This document shows, piece by piece, positions 8,748 to 17,784 of a DNA stretch of 64,000 bases. A program made the position numbers and the translations under genes. The notes under the pieces were generated by a model that had not been told where the DNA came from, made no database searches, and was given only the letters and a program-made list of their open reading frames with translations. Position 1 is the stretch's first letter. Each line of letters begins with the position of its first letter. The DNA lies in assembly GCF_019457515.1 (NCBI RefSeq), contig NZ_CP080421.1, positions 3,844,001 to 3,908,000 on the forward strand. The letters run 5' to 3'. The stretch comes from Shewanella mesophila (GTDB taxonomy: Bacteria; Pseudomonadota; Gammaproteobacteria; Enterobacterales; Shewanellaceae).

Positions 8748-9425
8748 TCAATCTATCCATCCCCTCTCTGCAAACGAAACTATCTCACGATCGCCTATAA
8801 CCATATGGTCTAAAAGCGAAACATCGATAGTTGCTAACGCGTATTTCAATCGCTCAGTAATTCGCCGGTCGGCATGACTTGGCTCCGCAACACCCGAAGG
8901 ATGGTTGTGGCAGACAATGACAGCCGCGGCTTTTTTCTCAAGCACTAGGCTTACCACTTCGCGTGGATAAACCGAGGCTGAATCTATGGTGCCACGGAAC
9001 AATTCAACAAATTGAATTACTCTGTGCTGACTATCGAGTAATAAGATGGCAAACACTTCATAGGCACGATCCGCCAATTGTCTCATTAAATAGTCTCGAG
9101 TTAAATCAGGATCTGTTAAAATCTTGCCTCTTTGTAGATTTTCTTTCGAAATTCGCTTACTTATTTCAATCGCCGCTTTCAATTGGGCATATTTTACCGG
9201 GCCTACACCACAGATAACGCACATTTCACTCTGATTGGCCGTCATTAGCGCTCTAAGGCCTCCAAAGTGACCAATCATAGTACGAGCCAAGGAAACAGCG
9301 CTCTGCCCCGGTAAACCGTTTCTAAGCAGCACTGCTAACAACTCAGCATCAGACAGTTGGCTAACCCCTTCCCTGAGTAACTTTTCCCTAGGTCCTTCGC
9401 CCTCTGGCCAATCTTTAATTGCCAT
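8748..9425 (-). CDS. radC: RadC/YicR-family JAB-domain protein
   Basis: A 225-aa protein with an N-terminal helix-hairpin-helix-like part (about 1-95; LSDAELLAVLLRNGLPG, then VCGVGPVKYAQLKAA) and a C-terminal JAB/MPN domain. The metal motif H-x-H-x10-D is complete in HNHPSGVAEPSHAD. The original link to DNA repair in E. coli was later withdrawn, so the role is unclear. The ATG at 9425 is chosen because GGAGG lies 6 nt upstream; an upstream ATG at 9455 has none. The gene precedes rpmB-rpmG and is divergent from coaBC, the usual arrangement in gammaproteobacteria. Confidence 0.9.
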   Translation of the reverse strand: MAIKDWPEGEGPREKLLREGVSQLSDAELLAVLLRNGLPGQSAVSLARTMIGHFGGLRALMTANQSEMCVICGVGPVKYAQLKAAIEISKRISKENLQRGKILTDPDLTRDYLMRQLADRAYEVFAILLLDSQHRVIQFVELFRGTIDSASVYPREVVSLVLEKKAAAVIVCHNHPSGVAEPSHADRRITERLKYALATIDVSLLDHMVIGDREIVSFAERGWID

Positions 9426-9589
9426 CACAACCTCCGTGTTGCTTAACGCGCTCATTCATTTGTCAAAATTTTTTATGAGACATTGAGTATGGCCCAGTTT
9501 TTAAAAACTTGTATCTTCAAGCTAAGGTGGATTGTGGTATGGTTAGCTCCACGCCAATCTAGGCAAAATAAATACGATTAGTGATGAAA

Positions 9590-10786
9590 ATGAGTCTGAC
9601 AAATAAAAAGATATTGCTCGGGATCGGTGGTGGTATCGCCGCCTATAAATCAGCTGACTTAGTTCGCCGTTTGAAAGAGCGCGGCGCCGATGTGCGTGTA
9701 GTGATGAGCCAAAGTGCCCAAGAGTTTATTACCCCACTGACACTGCAAGCCTTGTCAGGTCATCCCATTGCTACCGACCTCTTAGACACAGCAGCGGAAG
9801 CCGCCATGGGGCATATTGAATTGGCTCGCTGGGCAGATCTGGTACTTATCGCTCCCGCAACGGCCAATCTCATCGCACGCATCAATGTGGGGATGGCAGA
9901 TGAGCTCATTACCACAACCTGCTTAGCTACCGAGGCACCAGTAGTCTTGTGCCCCGCGATGAATCAGCAGATGTATCGTAATGCGGCAACCCAAAGCAAC
10001 CTAGACTCATTGCGCAGCAGAGGCATCACCATTTGGGGGCCAGCTTCAGGCAGCCAAGCGTGCGGAGAGATCGGCCCTGGCCGTATGGAAGAACCTTTAG
10101 TTATCGCTGAGCGTGTCGAACAGTTTTTTGCACCAAAAATTTTACAGGGGTTATCCCTATTACTGACAGCAGGACCCACTCGGGAAGCCATAGATCCAGT
10201 TCGCTATATTTCCAATCATAGCTCAGGAAAAATGGGCTTTGCTATCGCCAAGGCCGCCGCGGATATGGGGGCAAAAGTCACTATCGTCGCTGGGCCAGTG
10301 AATCTCGATACGCCACTGAATGTTAATCGCATTAATGTAAAATCAACCCAAGAGATGCTCGATGCGGTGATGGAACAAGTACATCACAGTGATATATTTA
10401 TTGGTTGTGCGGCGGTCTGCGACTATCGCGTTGCCGAAATAGCTAACGATAAAATAAAAAAATCTGCCGAAGAGATGGCGCTTGCGCTAGTGCGTAATCC
10501 TGATATCTTAGCCACGGTTGCAGCTCATGAACATCGTCCGTTTACCGTAGGCTTTGCCGCTGAAACTCAAGATGTCGAGCGCTACGCCAAAGATAAGTTG
10601 ACCCGAAAAAAGCTAGATATGATCGCGGCAAATGATGTTTCAGATCCGGCTTTAGGCTTCAATAGTGATGCCAATGCACTGAAAGTCTTTTGGTCAAATG
10701 GCCAGTATGATTTGCCGGTAACCGACAAGCAGACCTTAGCGAAACAGCTACTCACCCTAATTGCACAGCAGATGAAGACAGCATGA
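9590..10786 (+). CDS. coaBC: Bifunctional phosphopantothenoylcysteine decarboxylase/synthetase CoaBC (Dfp)
   Basis: It carries out two steps of coenzyme A synthesis: CTP-dependent condensation of 4'-phosphopantothenate with cysteine, and FMN-dependent decarboxylation. The N-terminal CoaC flavoprotein domain (about 1-190) has GIGGGIAAYKSADLVRRL, the PAMNQQMY region and a catalytic-cysteine segment (GSQACGEIGPGRM). The C-terminal CoaB domain (about 190-398) has LTAGPTREAIDPVRYISNHSSGKMG and the dimerisation/active-site KIKK. The start MSLTNKK at 9590 matches the family; GTG (9581) and ATG (9584) are in-frame alternatives. It overlaps dut by 4 bp (ATGA), so the two are translationally coupled. 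Confidence 0.95.
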   Translation: MSLTNKKILLGIGGGIAAYKSADLVRRLKERGADVRVVMSQSAQEFITPLTLQALSGHPIATDLLDTAAEAAMGHIELARWADLVLIAPATANLIARINVGMADELITTTCLATEAPVVLCPAMNQQMYRNAATQSNLDSLRSRGITIWGPASGSQACGEIGPGRMEEPLVIAERVEQFFAPKILQGLSLLLTAGPTREAIDPVRYISNHSSGKMGFAIAKAAADMGAKVTIVAGPVNLDTPLNVNRINVKSTQEMLDAVMEQVHHSDIFIGCAAVCDYRVAEIANDKIKKSAEEMALALVRNPDILATVAAHEHRPFTVGFAAETQDVERYAKDKLTRKKLDMIAANDVSDPALGFNSDANALKVFWSNGQYDLPVTDKQTLAKQLLTLIAQQMKTA

Positions 10787-11241
10787 AGACGCCAATTGAA
10801 CTGAAAATTCTCGATTCACGTATAGGTTCACAATTTCCGCTACCCGGCTACGCCACTCCTGGCAGTGCGGGGATGGATCTTCGTGCCATGATTGAAACCA
10901 CACTAGAGATTCAGCCTGGTGAAACTCAATTAATTCCTACAGGTATTGCGGTACATGTTGCCGACTCAAGCCTAGCCGCGGTTATTTTGCCTCGCTCAGG
11001 TTTAGGCCATAAACACGGTATTGTATTGGGTAATCTAGTTGGTCTCATTGACTCTGATTACCAAGGCCCATTGATGGTATCTTGCTGGAATCGTAGCGAT
11101 AAGCCGTTTAGCATAGAGATAGGTGATCGCCTAGCTCAGCTAGTGTTTGTCCCTGTGGTACAAGCCGAATTTAAACTCGTCGATGAGTTTGATAGTTCAG
11201 ATAGAGGTGAAGGTGGTTTCGGCCACTCAGGCACCCGATAA
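10783..11241 (+). CDS. dut: Deoxyuridine 5'-triphosphate nucleotidohydrolase (dUTPase)
   Basis: It hydrolyses dUTP to dUMP and pyrophosphate, keeping uracil out of DNA and supplying dTMP synthesis. The 152-aa trimeric dUTPase shows all five motifs: GSAGMDLRA (I), PRSGLGHKHG (II), GNLVGLIDSDYQGPL (III), RLAQLVFVPV (IV) and the C-terminal RGEGGFGHSGT (V). Length matches E. coli Dut (151-152). The ATG overlaps the coaBC stop and slmA follows by 84 bp: the conserved coaBC-dut-slmA order. Confidence 0.97.
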   Translation: MKTPIELKILDSRIGSQFPLPGYATPGSAGMDLRAMIETTLEIQPGETQLIPTGIAVHVADSSLAAVILPRSGLGHKHGIVLGNLVGLIDSDYQGPLMVSCWNRSDKPFSIEIGDRLAQLVFVPVVQAEFKLVDEFDSSDRGEGGFGHSGTR

Positions 11242-11325
11242 TCCGACGCGCCAAACACAGAATTAGAGAGCTATGGGGCTAACTGACCCATTGGCTCCTG
11301 TAGTAATTGAGTAAAGGAAACTTAA

Positions 11326-11919
11326 ATGGCTGCAAGCCCTAAAATCAATCGTCGTGAACATATCCTGCAATGTCTAGCCACTATGTTAGAGACCAGTCCT
11401 GGGCAACGTATCACCACAGCCAAACTTGCTGCCGAAGTCGGCGTATCAGAAGCGGCGCTTTATCGCCACTTCCCCAGTAAAGCGAGAATGTTTGAAGGGC
11501 TAATCGACTTCATCGAAGAGTCCCTACTATCGCGTATCAACCTCATCATGGATGATGAAAAAGACACCATGAAACGCTGTCAGCTACTGCTGCAACTCCT
11601 GCTGGTTTTTGCCGAGCGCAATCCAGGGATCTCACGAGTATTAAATGGCGATGCACTACTTGGGGAAAATGAACGTCTACGTAATCGCACCGGACAGATA
11701 TTTTCAAAAGTCGAGACCCATCTTAAGCAGATTTTGCGGGAAAAGACCCTACGTGAAGGTAAAGCGTTTAACATTGATGAAGCGATTCTAGCCAATTTAT
11801 TATTAGCCGTAGCCGAAGGCCGCATAGCACAATTTGTACGCAGTGATTTTAAACAGAAACCCACCGAGCACTTTGCCGAGCAGTGGAACTTTATTCAGCA
11901 ACAGCTGCTGCAAAGTTAG
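11326..11919 (+). CDS. slmA: Nucleoid occlusion factor SlmA (TetR family)
   Basis: A 197-aa TetR-fold DNA-binding protein that blocks FtsZ ring assembly over the nucleoid. The N-terminal helix-turn-helix is clear (RITTAKLAAEVGVSEAALYRHF, about 27-49, quoted in part as AAEVGVSEAALYRHFPSK), followed by the all-helical C-terminal domain (ERNPGISRVLNGDALLGEN). Length is the same as E. coli SlmA (198). AAAGGAAAC precedes the ATG. It is third in the coaBC-dut-slmA cluster and is followed by a perfect 11-bp-stem hairpin. Confidence 0.95.
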   Translation: MAASPKINRREHILQCLATMLETSPGQRITTAKLAAEVGVSEAALYRHFPSKARMFEGLIDFIEESLLSRINLIMDDEKDTMKRCQLLLQLLLVFAERNPGISRVLNGDALLGENERLRNRTGQIFSKVETHLKQILREKTLREGKAFNIDEAILANLLLAVAEGRIAQFVRSDFKQKPTEHFAEQWNFIQQQLLQS

Positions 11920-11932
11920 ACGACCGTCCCTA

Positions 11933-11959
11933 TTAAGGCAACCTAATTGGTTGCCTTAA
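11933..11959 (+). terminator. Hairpin terminator after slmA
   Basis: Arms TTAAGGCAACC and GGTTGCCTTAA form a perfect 11-bp stem around TAATT, starting 13 bp after the slmA stop. The T-tract is short (AAATTATT), so termination may be partial. Confidence 0.65.
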
Positions 11960-12047
11960 ATTATTGCGCTCACAAAATCTTTATTTTACTCTCCTGTTGC
12001 AACATAAAACCTACAACCATTAACAAAATGATTTACAAGGAAGTTCG

Positions 12048-14012
12048 ATGAAACTAATTAAGTCGTTTAGTTTTTTTTGCTTATGCGTACTTAGCTGTAA
12101 TGCCCAAGCAAATAATACAGACAAAGCCCAATTATTCAGCCGTTCGGCTGAATTCAGTCAAGTTAAAATTTCTCCTAGTGGAGATTATCTCAGCGCTATC
12201 ACCTCTAAAGATGGCAAATATATGCTGATGATCCTCGACGCAAAGACTAAAAAGCCCGTTAATGTTGTGCGATTCCCTAGTAATGCCCAAGTCGGTCAGT
12301 ACGAATGGGTCAATGATGAACGAGTCGTATTAGCCAAAGAGTATTTGAAAGGTTGGCGCGATCATCCTATCTACTATGGCGAACTAATGGCAATCAATGC
12401 TGATGGTTCGAAAGCAGCTTATCTATTTGGATACTTAGGTGGCGAGCAGCAGACAGGTTCGCACATTAAGAAAAATACGCCGATACGAGCCACAGCTTAT
12501 ATCCTTGACCCAATGCCGGAAGATGAGCGATATATGCTAGTCAAAGCACTCCCTTGGGGATCTGGAGGAAGTAACACCCCAGAAAACATTCAACAGGTTT
12601 ATCGCGTCGATGTCTACAAAGGCACTCGAAAGAAAATAGCTACTGCACCAATATCTTATGCAAACTTCCTACCTGATCACGATGGTAATATCCGTTTTGT
12701 CAGCGGCACTCGAGACTATATTTCATCTAGCCTCTATTATCTTGATGATGGTAACTGGGTCGATACCGATAAGCTAAATATCAATCTAAGTGACATGAGT
12801 CCTATAGCGTTTAGTGATGATAAGAACAGTGTTTATGTGCTCGGAAGTGAAAATAATCAGCCAAAAGGTGTATATCTCGTTAACGTAAAAACGGGAACTA
12901 AAAAGCTAATCAGCCAAGATAAAGTGGTAGACCCAAGTAATGTTTGGATAAACCAAATTAATAAAGCGCTTTACGCAGTTGAATATGAAAATGGCTATCC
13001 AACTTACGAGTTTGTTGACAATGAAGACAAATTGGCGACCACGCTAAAACAGTTACTAGGGGCTCTACCGGGCCATCAAGTTCATTTAGTCAGCCAGACA
13101 AACGACATGAGTAAGCTTGTTATTAAAGCCTTCAACGATCGAAATCCTGGCGACTACTACATCTTCGATACTAATACGAAAAAACTCGAATATTTAGTAT
13201 CTCAGAAAAACTGGTTAGATCCAGATCAAATGGCCGAAGTTAAGCCCATTACCTTTACCAGTAGAGATGGAACAACGATCAATGGTTACCTAACACTGCC
13301 TTTTGGCAAAGAGGCAAAGAATCTTCCACTTGTAGTCAATCCCCACGGTGGGCCTCATGGCCCTCGTGATTGGTGGGGATTCGATGCTCAAAATCAGATG
13401 ATTGCCAGCGAAGGCGCTGCAGTACTCCAAGTTAACTTCCGCGGTTCAGGCGGATACGGCAGTGCGTTTGAGCACGCAGGTCATCAAAAGTGGGGCAGTG
13501 ATATTCAATACGACATCATTGATGCCACCCAATATGTGATCGAACAAGGTATCGCCGACAAAGACAGGATCTGTATTGTTGGCGGCAGTTTTGGTGGTTA
13601 TTCAGCACTGCAAAGCCCAATCCTTGCGCCAGATTTGTTTAAATGCGCCATTGGATTTGCAGGTGTTTATGATCTCGAGGTGATGTTTAATGAAGGTGAC
13701 GTGCAAGACCGTCGAGCAGGTCAACGCTATCTCGCTCAAGTATTAGGCGAAGACCCAAAAATACTTAAGGCTATGTCTCCAAGCCAAAATGTCGACAAGT
13801 TAAAAGCCAAATTACTATTGGTGCATGGTGGCGAGGATGAGCGAGCGCCAATCGAACAACTAGAAGCCTTAGAAGAAGGCTTAAAGAAACACAACTATCC
13901 TTATGAGAAGTTGGTAATGGACGATGAAGGACATGGTTTTTATAACGATGAACATCGCGCTAAGTACTATCGCCAAATGATGAGCTTTTTAAAACAAAAC
14001 CTAAAGCTCTAA
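12048..14012 (+). CDS. Secreted S9-family serine peptidase (acylaminoacyl/dipeptidyl-peptidase type)
   Basis: A 654-aa exported peptidase. The N-terminus (MKLIKSFSFFCLCVLSC) is a signal peptide; cleavage after AQA at about residue 21 is likely, while a lipobox reading (VLSC) is less good. Residues about 30-390 form a beta-propeller-type region, followed by an alpha/beta-hydrolase domain (about 400-654). The nucleophile elbow is GGSFGGYSA, the Asp lies in the HGGEDERAP region, and the His is in DDEGHGFY. It probably trims short peptides in the periplasm. It is preceded by its own spacer (128 bp) and ended by a terminator, so likely monocistronic. Confidence 0.88.
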   Translation: MKLIKSFSFFCLCVLSCNAQANNTDKAQLFSRSAEFSQVKISPSGDYLSAITSKDGKYMLMILDAKTKKPVNVVRFPSNAQVGQYEWVNDERVVLAKEYLKGWRDHPIYYGELMAINADGSKAAYLFGYLGGEQQTGSHIKKNTPIRATAYILDPMPEDERYMLVKALPWGSGGSNTPENIQQVYRVDVYKGTRKKIATAPISYANFLPDHDGNIRFVSGTRDYISSSLYYLDDGNWVDTDKLNINLSDMSPIAFSDDKNSVYVLGSENNQPKGVYLVNVKTGTKKLISQDKVVDPSNVWINQINKALYAVEYENGYPTYEFVDNEDKLATTLKQLLGALPGHQVHLVSQTNDMSKLVIKAFNDRNPGDYYIFDTNTKKLEYLVSQKNWLDPDQMAEVKPITFTSRDGTTINGYLTLPFGKEAKNLPLVVNPHGGPHGPRDWWGFDAQNQMIASEGAAVLQVNFRGSGGYGSAFEHAGHQKWGSDIQYDIIDATQYVIEQGIADKDRICIVGGSFGGYSALQSPILAPDLFKCAIGFAGVYDLEVMFNEGDVQDRRAGQRYLAQVLGEDPKILKAMSPSQNVDKLKAKLLLVHGGEDERAPIEQLEALEEGLKKHNYPYEKLVMDDEGHGFYNDEHRAKYYRQMMSFLKQNLKL

Positions 14013-14024
14013 AAACAAAAACGC

Positions 14025-14053
14025 AAAAGCCGATTATCACAATCGGCTTTTTT
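14025..14053 (+). terminator. Intrinsic terminator after the S9 peptidase
   Basis: AAAAGCCGATT-ATCAC-AATCGGCTTTTTT: an 11-bp stem with a T6 tail and an upstream A-tract, 13 bp after the stop. Confidence 0.85.
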
Positions 14054-14299
14054 ACTATTCCCCTATTGATTCTGGGTATAAATTACCCGCAAATCAGGGT
14101 ATCCTCCTTGCCCCGTCATTGTAAGTTTATCTGCAATTGGCGAGCTATAATTACTATTTTAGCGACAAAATATTCGAGTTTACCAATCAAATTGACGTCG
14201 TGCTCGACTAGCCTGTTGAGTAGCACATAAGTGAGATTGGTCGTATTTAGGGATTTTGTTGCAGTCGAACTAACCACTATCCACATGGTGGAGGATACA

Positions 14300-14944
14300 A
14301 TGGCATTAAGTGAAGCAGCACAGCAGGTGCAAACCGCATTATTAGCACGTGGTCTTGAGACCCCTATGCTCCCGTGTGAGCTGAGCAGCGAAGAGCGCAA
14401 GGATAAAATCGAACACCACATGCGTGAGATCTTGACCTTAATGTCTCTCGATCTGCGTGATGATAGCTTAGTCGAAACGCCAAAGCGCATTGCCAAGATG
14501 TACGTTGATGAGATTTTCTCAGGCCTCGATTACGCTAACTTTCCCAAAATCACGGTTATCGAAAATAAAATGGGTTTCGATGAGATGGTGAAGGTAAAAG
14601 ACATCAGTCTCACCAGTACTTGTGAGCATCACTTAGTGACCATAGATGGCGTCGCGACAGTGGCTTATTTACCGCGCAAGAACATTATCGGCTTGTCTAA
14701 AATTAACCGAATCGTGCGCTTCTTTGCTCAACGTCCACAGGTGCAAGAACGCTTAACACAACAAGTGTTGGTGGCATTGCAGACACTGCTAGAAACCCAA
14801 GATGTGGCCGTTAAGATGGATGCCGTCCACTACTGCGTAAAATCTCGTGGCGTAATGGACTCAACCAGCTCGACCACCACTACAGCGCTGGGCGGTATTT
14901 TTAAATCGAATCCAGCGACAAGAGCTGAATTCTTAAGTAACTAA
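14300..14944 (+). CDS. folE: GTP cyclohydrolase I (type FolE)
   Basis: It converts GTP to 7,8-dihydroneopterin triphosphate, the first step of folate synthesis. The 214-aa protein shows the zinc ligands in STCEHHLVTIDG and HYCVKSRGVMD, plus LVETPKRIAKMYVDEIFSGL and GLSKINRIVRFFAQRPQVQERLT, all family signatures. The ATG at 14300 is chosen because GGAGG sits 7 nt upstream and gives a length like E. coli FolE (222); the frame is open further upstream but without a binding site. It ends 150 bp before convergent pyrE with a shared terminator between. Confidence 0.95.
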   Translation: MALSEAAQQVQTALLARGLETPMLPCELSSEERKDKIEHHMREILTLMSLDLRDDSLVETPKRIAKMYVDEIFSGLDYANFPKITVIENKMGFDEMVKVKDISLTSTCEHHLVTIDGVATVAYLPRKNIIGLSKINRIVRFFAQRPQVQERLTQQVLVALQTLLETQDVAVKMDAVHYCVKSRGVMDSTSSTTTTALGGIFKSNPATRAEFLSN

Positions 14945-15013
14945 TAGAAAAGATTCGAGAGCGAGCCTTCGGCTCTACTAGAACGGGGCAAACCGCCGCG
15001 AGAAACTGAAAAC

Positions 15014-15048
15014 AAAAAAGCAAAAGCCAAATAGCTTTTGCTTTTTTT
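15014..15048. terminator. Bidirectional terminator between folE and pyrE
   Basis: AAAAAAGCAAAAGC-CAAATA-GCTTTTGCTTTTTT: a 14-bp stem with A- and T-tracts, able to act for folE (+) and pyrE (-). Confidence 0.85.
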
Positions 15049-15092
15049 CTAGAAGCGAACTCGTGAGCGCTCTAGTAATCTGAGCTTATCTT

Positions 15093-15734
15093 TTAGATCC
15101 CGTATTGGTCACGATAAGCACTTACTGATGCCAGCTGCGCTTCCATCCCTGGTTTTTCAGACAAGTAGTTAATCAGATCTTCAAGCTTAATAATCGACAC
15201 GATGTCACAGCCAAAGTCGCGCTCAACTTCTTGAATCGCAGATAATTCACCCTTGCCTTTTTCTTGACGATCCAGCGCAATCAACACGCCAGCAAGTTGG
15301 GCTTTATGGGCTTCAATAATCTCCATCGACTCACGGATTGCAGTGCCTGCGGTGATCACATCATCCACCAACATCACACGACCCGTTAAGTCGCTACCGA
15401 CGAGGCTGCCGCCTTCACCGTGGTCTTTCTTCTCTTTACGATTAAAGCAGTAAGGCATGTCGATGTCATGATGATCGCAAAGCGCAACCGCTGTCGTGGT
15501 CGCGATCGGAATACCTTTGTACGCAGGACCAAATAGTAGATCAAACTCAATGTCTGAATCGACTAACGCCGCCGCATAAAAGCGACCAAGACGCGCCAAA
15601 TCACGACCCGTATTAAACAAACCCGCATTAAAGAAGTAAGGGCTAGTGCGGCCTGACTTTAACGTAAATTCGCCAAATCTTAATACATTACGCTCAAGGG
15701 CAAACTCAATAAACTCACGTTGATAGGCTTTCAC
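15093..15734 (-). CDS. pyrE: Orotate phosphoribosyltransferase
   Basis: It joins orotate and PRPP to make orotidine 5'-phosphate in pyrimidine synthesis. The 213-aa protein (E. coli also 213) has the PRPP-binding motif VMLVDDVITAGTAIRES (about 118-134), the flexible catalytic loop (NRKEKKDHGEGGSLVG, about 99-114) and FTLKSGRTSPYFFNAG near the N-terminus. It is downstream of rph on the same strand with 93 bp between, holding an attenuator-like hairpin, as in E. coli rph-pyrE where UTP level controls read-through. Confidence 0.96.
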   Translation of the reverse strand: MKAYQREFIEFALERNVLRFGEFTLKSGRTSPYFFNAGLFNTGRDLARLGRFYAAALVDSDIEFDLLFGPAYKGIPIATTTAVALCDHHDIDMPYCFNRKEKKDHGEGGSLVGSDLTGRVMLVDDVITAGTAIRESMEIIEAHKAQLAGVLIALDRQEKGKGELSAIQEVERDFGCDIVSIIKLEDLINYLSEKPGMEAQLASVSAYRDQYGI

Positions 15735-15785
15735 AATCTCTCCTTAAAAATGTAGGGGTAGTACTTATAGTTTGGATATTAAGGT

Positions 15786-15812
15786 ACAAAAAGGACCCCG
15801 TAGGGCCCTTAA
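15786..15812 (-). promoter_or_regulatory. Attenuator-type terminator between rph and pyrE
   Basis: On the minus strand the leader reads AAGGGCCCTACGGGGTCCTTTTT: an interrupted GC-rich stem closed by AAGG/CCTT with a T5 tail, between the rph stop and the pyrE start. The position equals that of the E. coli pyrE attenuator, where coupled rph translation at low UTP prevents termination. Function here is inferred from position and structure. Confidence 0.65.
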
Positions 15813-15827
15813 TAACAATAAAACAAA

Positions 15828-16541
15828 TTAGCTCAATGCGGCCTTCTGCACATCGACGATTTCACGAATACCGTGCTTGGCCAACTCGAGTAGACTGAGT
15901 AGCTCTTCATGGCTAAACGGCTCACCTTCTGCAGTACCTTGGATCTCAATGATCTTGCCCGTTTCTGTCATAACGACGTTCATATCAGTTTCAGCGGCGC
16001 TGTCTTCAATATACTCAAGATCACAAATCGGCTCACCTTTATAGATACCCACGCTAACCGCAGCGATAAGGAACTTAAGCGGGTTGCTCTTGATGATCCC
16101 CTTACCACGAGCCCAGTTGAGCGCGTCAACCAATGCCACACATGCACCTGTGATAGCCGCAGTACGCGTGCCGCCATCAGCCTGAATCACGTCACAATCG
16201 ATAACGATAGTGTTTTCACCCAACGCTTTCATATCAACAGCTGCACGTAACGCGCGACCGATAAGACGCTGGATCTCTTGTGTACGACCCGATTGCTTAC
16301 CACGAGCTGCTTCACGGTCCATACGACTATGAGTTGAACGTGGCAACATACCGTACTCAGCTGTTACCCAACCTTGGCCTTGCCCCTTAAGAAAGCGTGG
16401 TACGCCTTCAGTGAAGCTAGCAGTACAAAGTACTTTAGTCTCACCAAATTCAACCAAAACAGAACCTTCTGCGTGAGCGGTAAACTGTCGAGTAATAGTT
16501 ACTGGACGAGATTGAGCGGGCGTTCTGTCACTTGGGCGCAT
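15828..16541 (-). CDS. rph: Ribonuclease PH
   Basis: A phosphorolytic 3'-5' exoribonuclease for tRNA 3'-end maturation. The 237-aa protein starts MRPSDRTPAQSRPVTI, then AEGSVLVEFGETKVLCTASF, RSGRTQEIQRLIGRALRAAVD (quoted in part as TQEIQRLIGRALRA) and IDCDVIQADGGTRTAAITGA, all RNase PH signatures. Length matches intact RNase PH (238), so it is not the truncated E. coli K-12 form. It is first gene of rph-pyrE and divergent from yicC. Confidence 0.97.
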   Translation of the reverse strand: MRPSDRTPAQSRPVTITRQFTAHAEGSVLVEFGETKVLCTASFTEGVPRFLKGQGQGWVTAEYGMLPRSTHSRMDREAARGKQSGRTQEIQRLIGRALRAAVDMKALGENTIVIDCDVIQADGGTRTAAITGACVALVDALNWARGKGIIKSNPLKFLIAAVSVGIYKGEPICDLEYIEDSAAETDMNVVMTETGKIIEIQGTAEGEPFSHEELLSLLELAKHGIREIVDVQKAALS

Positions 16542-16722
16542 AGGAAATTCCTGTTTAGATAAAGAGAAAGCAAATTTGGCTGCATATTATAGGGGTTAGC
16601 GGCGATTGATGCCATGATATTCATGCGCCAAAGCGTAAAGGCGGCAGAGTTTGCTTTAACCCTTTGCATCATCAGACTATAATCGAAGCTCAATTAATCG
16701 ATTTAAACAATTGGAATAACCC

Positions 16723-17586
16723 ATGATCCAAAGCATGACAGCCTACGCTCGTATCGAGCACAAAGCACAATGGGGCACCGCCTCTTGGGAGATCCGCTCG
16801 GTCAATCAGCGTTATCTAGAAACCTACCTACGCCTACCAGAGCAACTTCGCAGCCTAGAACCTGTGCTGAGAGACCGTCTACGCAAACGTTTAAATCGTG
16901 GAAAAATCGAAGTCAACCTACGTTATGACCTAGGTGAGAACAAAGACAGCGACCTACAGCTTAACCAAGCCTTAGCTGCCCAGATCATCCAAGCGGCTAA
17001 CTGGGTAAAACAAGAAGCAGGACAAGGCGAAATCAATCTCGTCGACGTATTGCGCTGGCCAGGCGTCATGTCGGGTAGTGAACAAGATATGGACGCGATC
17101 AGCAAAGAATTGCTCGTCGCCTTTGATGATGCAGTTGCGCAGTTCATCGAAGCCCGTGGCCGCGAAGGTGATGCCATCAACACCATGCTGCAAACTCGCC
17201 TTGATCAAATTGTCGAGCAAGTCACTATCGTACGTGAACACATGCCAAGCGTTATGCAATGGCAACGCGACAAAATAACCAATCGCTTGAGCGAAATTCA
17301 AGGCGAACTTGACCCCGCCCGTATGGAGCAAGAGATGGTAATTCTTGCACAAAAGATGGATGTTGCCGAAGAGATGGATCGACTCGACGCTCACGTTGCC
17401 GAGACACGTCGTATCCTTAAAAAAGGCGGATCTCAAGGTCGTCGCCTCGACTTTATGATGCAAGAGTTTAACCGCGAATCTAACACCCTTGCCTCTAAAT
17501 CCATCAGTAGCGACGTCACCGCCGCAGCAGTCGAACTAAAAGTGCTCATTGAACAAATGCGCGAGCAGATCCAAAACGTTGAATGA
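16723..17586 (+). CDS. yicC: YicC-family endoribonuclease, 3' end formed by the island junction
   Basis: A 287-aa protein of the YicC/YloC family, now known to be a metal-dependent endoribonuclease. It shows the N-terminal MIQSMTAYAR, SVNQRYLETYLRLPEQLR, and the C-terminal GRRLDFMMQEFNRESNTLASKS. The last six codons and stop (CAG ATC CAA AAC GTT GAA TGA) lie in the recombination core of the island. The displaced original end (CAG ATC CAG AAC GTC GAG TAA) is at 54627-54647, and both encode QIQNVE. Integration therefore kept the protein intact but moved its own terminator 37 kb away. Confidence 0.95.
   Translation: MIQSMTAYARIEHKAQWGTASWEIRSVNQRYLETYLRLPEQLRSLEPVLRDRLRKRLNRGKIEVNLRYDLGENKDSDLQLNQALAAQIIQAANWVKQEAGQGEINLVDVLRWPGVMSGSEQDMDAISKELLVAFDDAVAQFIEARGREGDAINTMLQTRLDQIVEQVTIVREHMPSVMQWQRDKITNRLSEIQGELDPARMEQEMVILAQKMDVAEEMDRLDAHVAETRRILKKGGSQGRRLDFMMQEFNRESNTLASKSISSDVTAAAVELKVLIEQMREQIQNVE
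17566..17582 (+). repeat. attL core (yicC 3' end)
   Basis: CAGATCCAAAACGTTGA, imperfect direct repeat of 54627-54643. Differences are A/G at position 9 and T/C at position 15, both synonymous third-codon changes (CAA/CAG and GTT/GTC), fitting a coding-sequence target. Confidence 0.88.
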
Positions 17587-17667
17587 TATCCAATAGAGTC
17601 CAAACAAAACCTTTTATCACTGATTTTAAAAGATTTAATTAAATCTCAGCCCAGAGAGGTTCATTAA

Positions 17668-17745
17668 TACCCACCACTTACCAACGTTAAATGGTGGGTG
17701 ATATGGTGAGTAACTTAGTATATAGTAAATGCATAGCGGTGGGTA
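17668..17745. repeat. Putative integrase arm-type sites, left end
   Basis: The 10-mer GTGGTGGGTA occurs inverted at 17668-17677, and GCGGTGGGTA occurs direct at 17736-17745. A degenerate copy (ATGGTGGGTG) is at 17691-17700. The same two forms recur at the right end of the island (54533-54542, 54545-54554). Position just inside both att cores is what arm sites of a tyrosine integrase should show. Confidence 0.6.
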
Positions 17746-17784
17746 AAACACCCGCCCTTGTATTTGACTGGAGACTAAGGGCTT

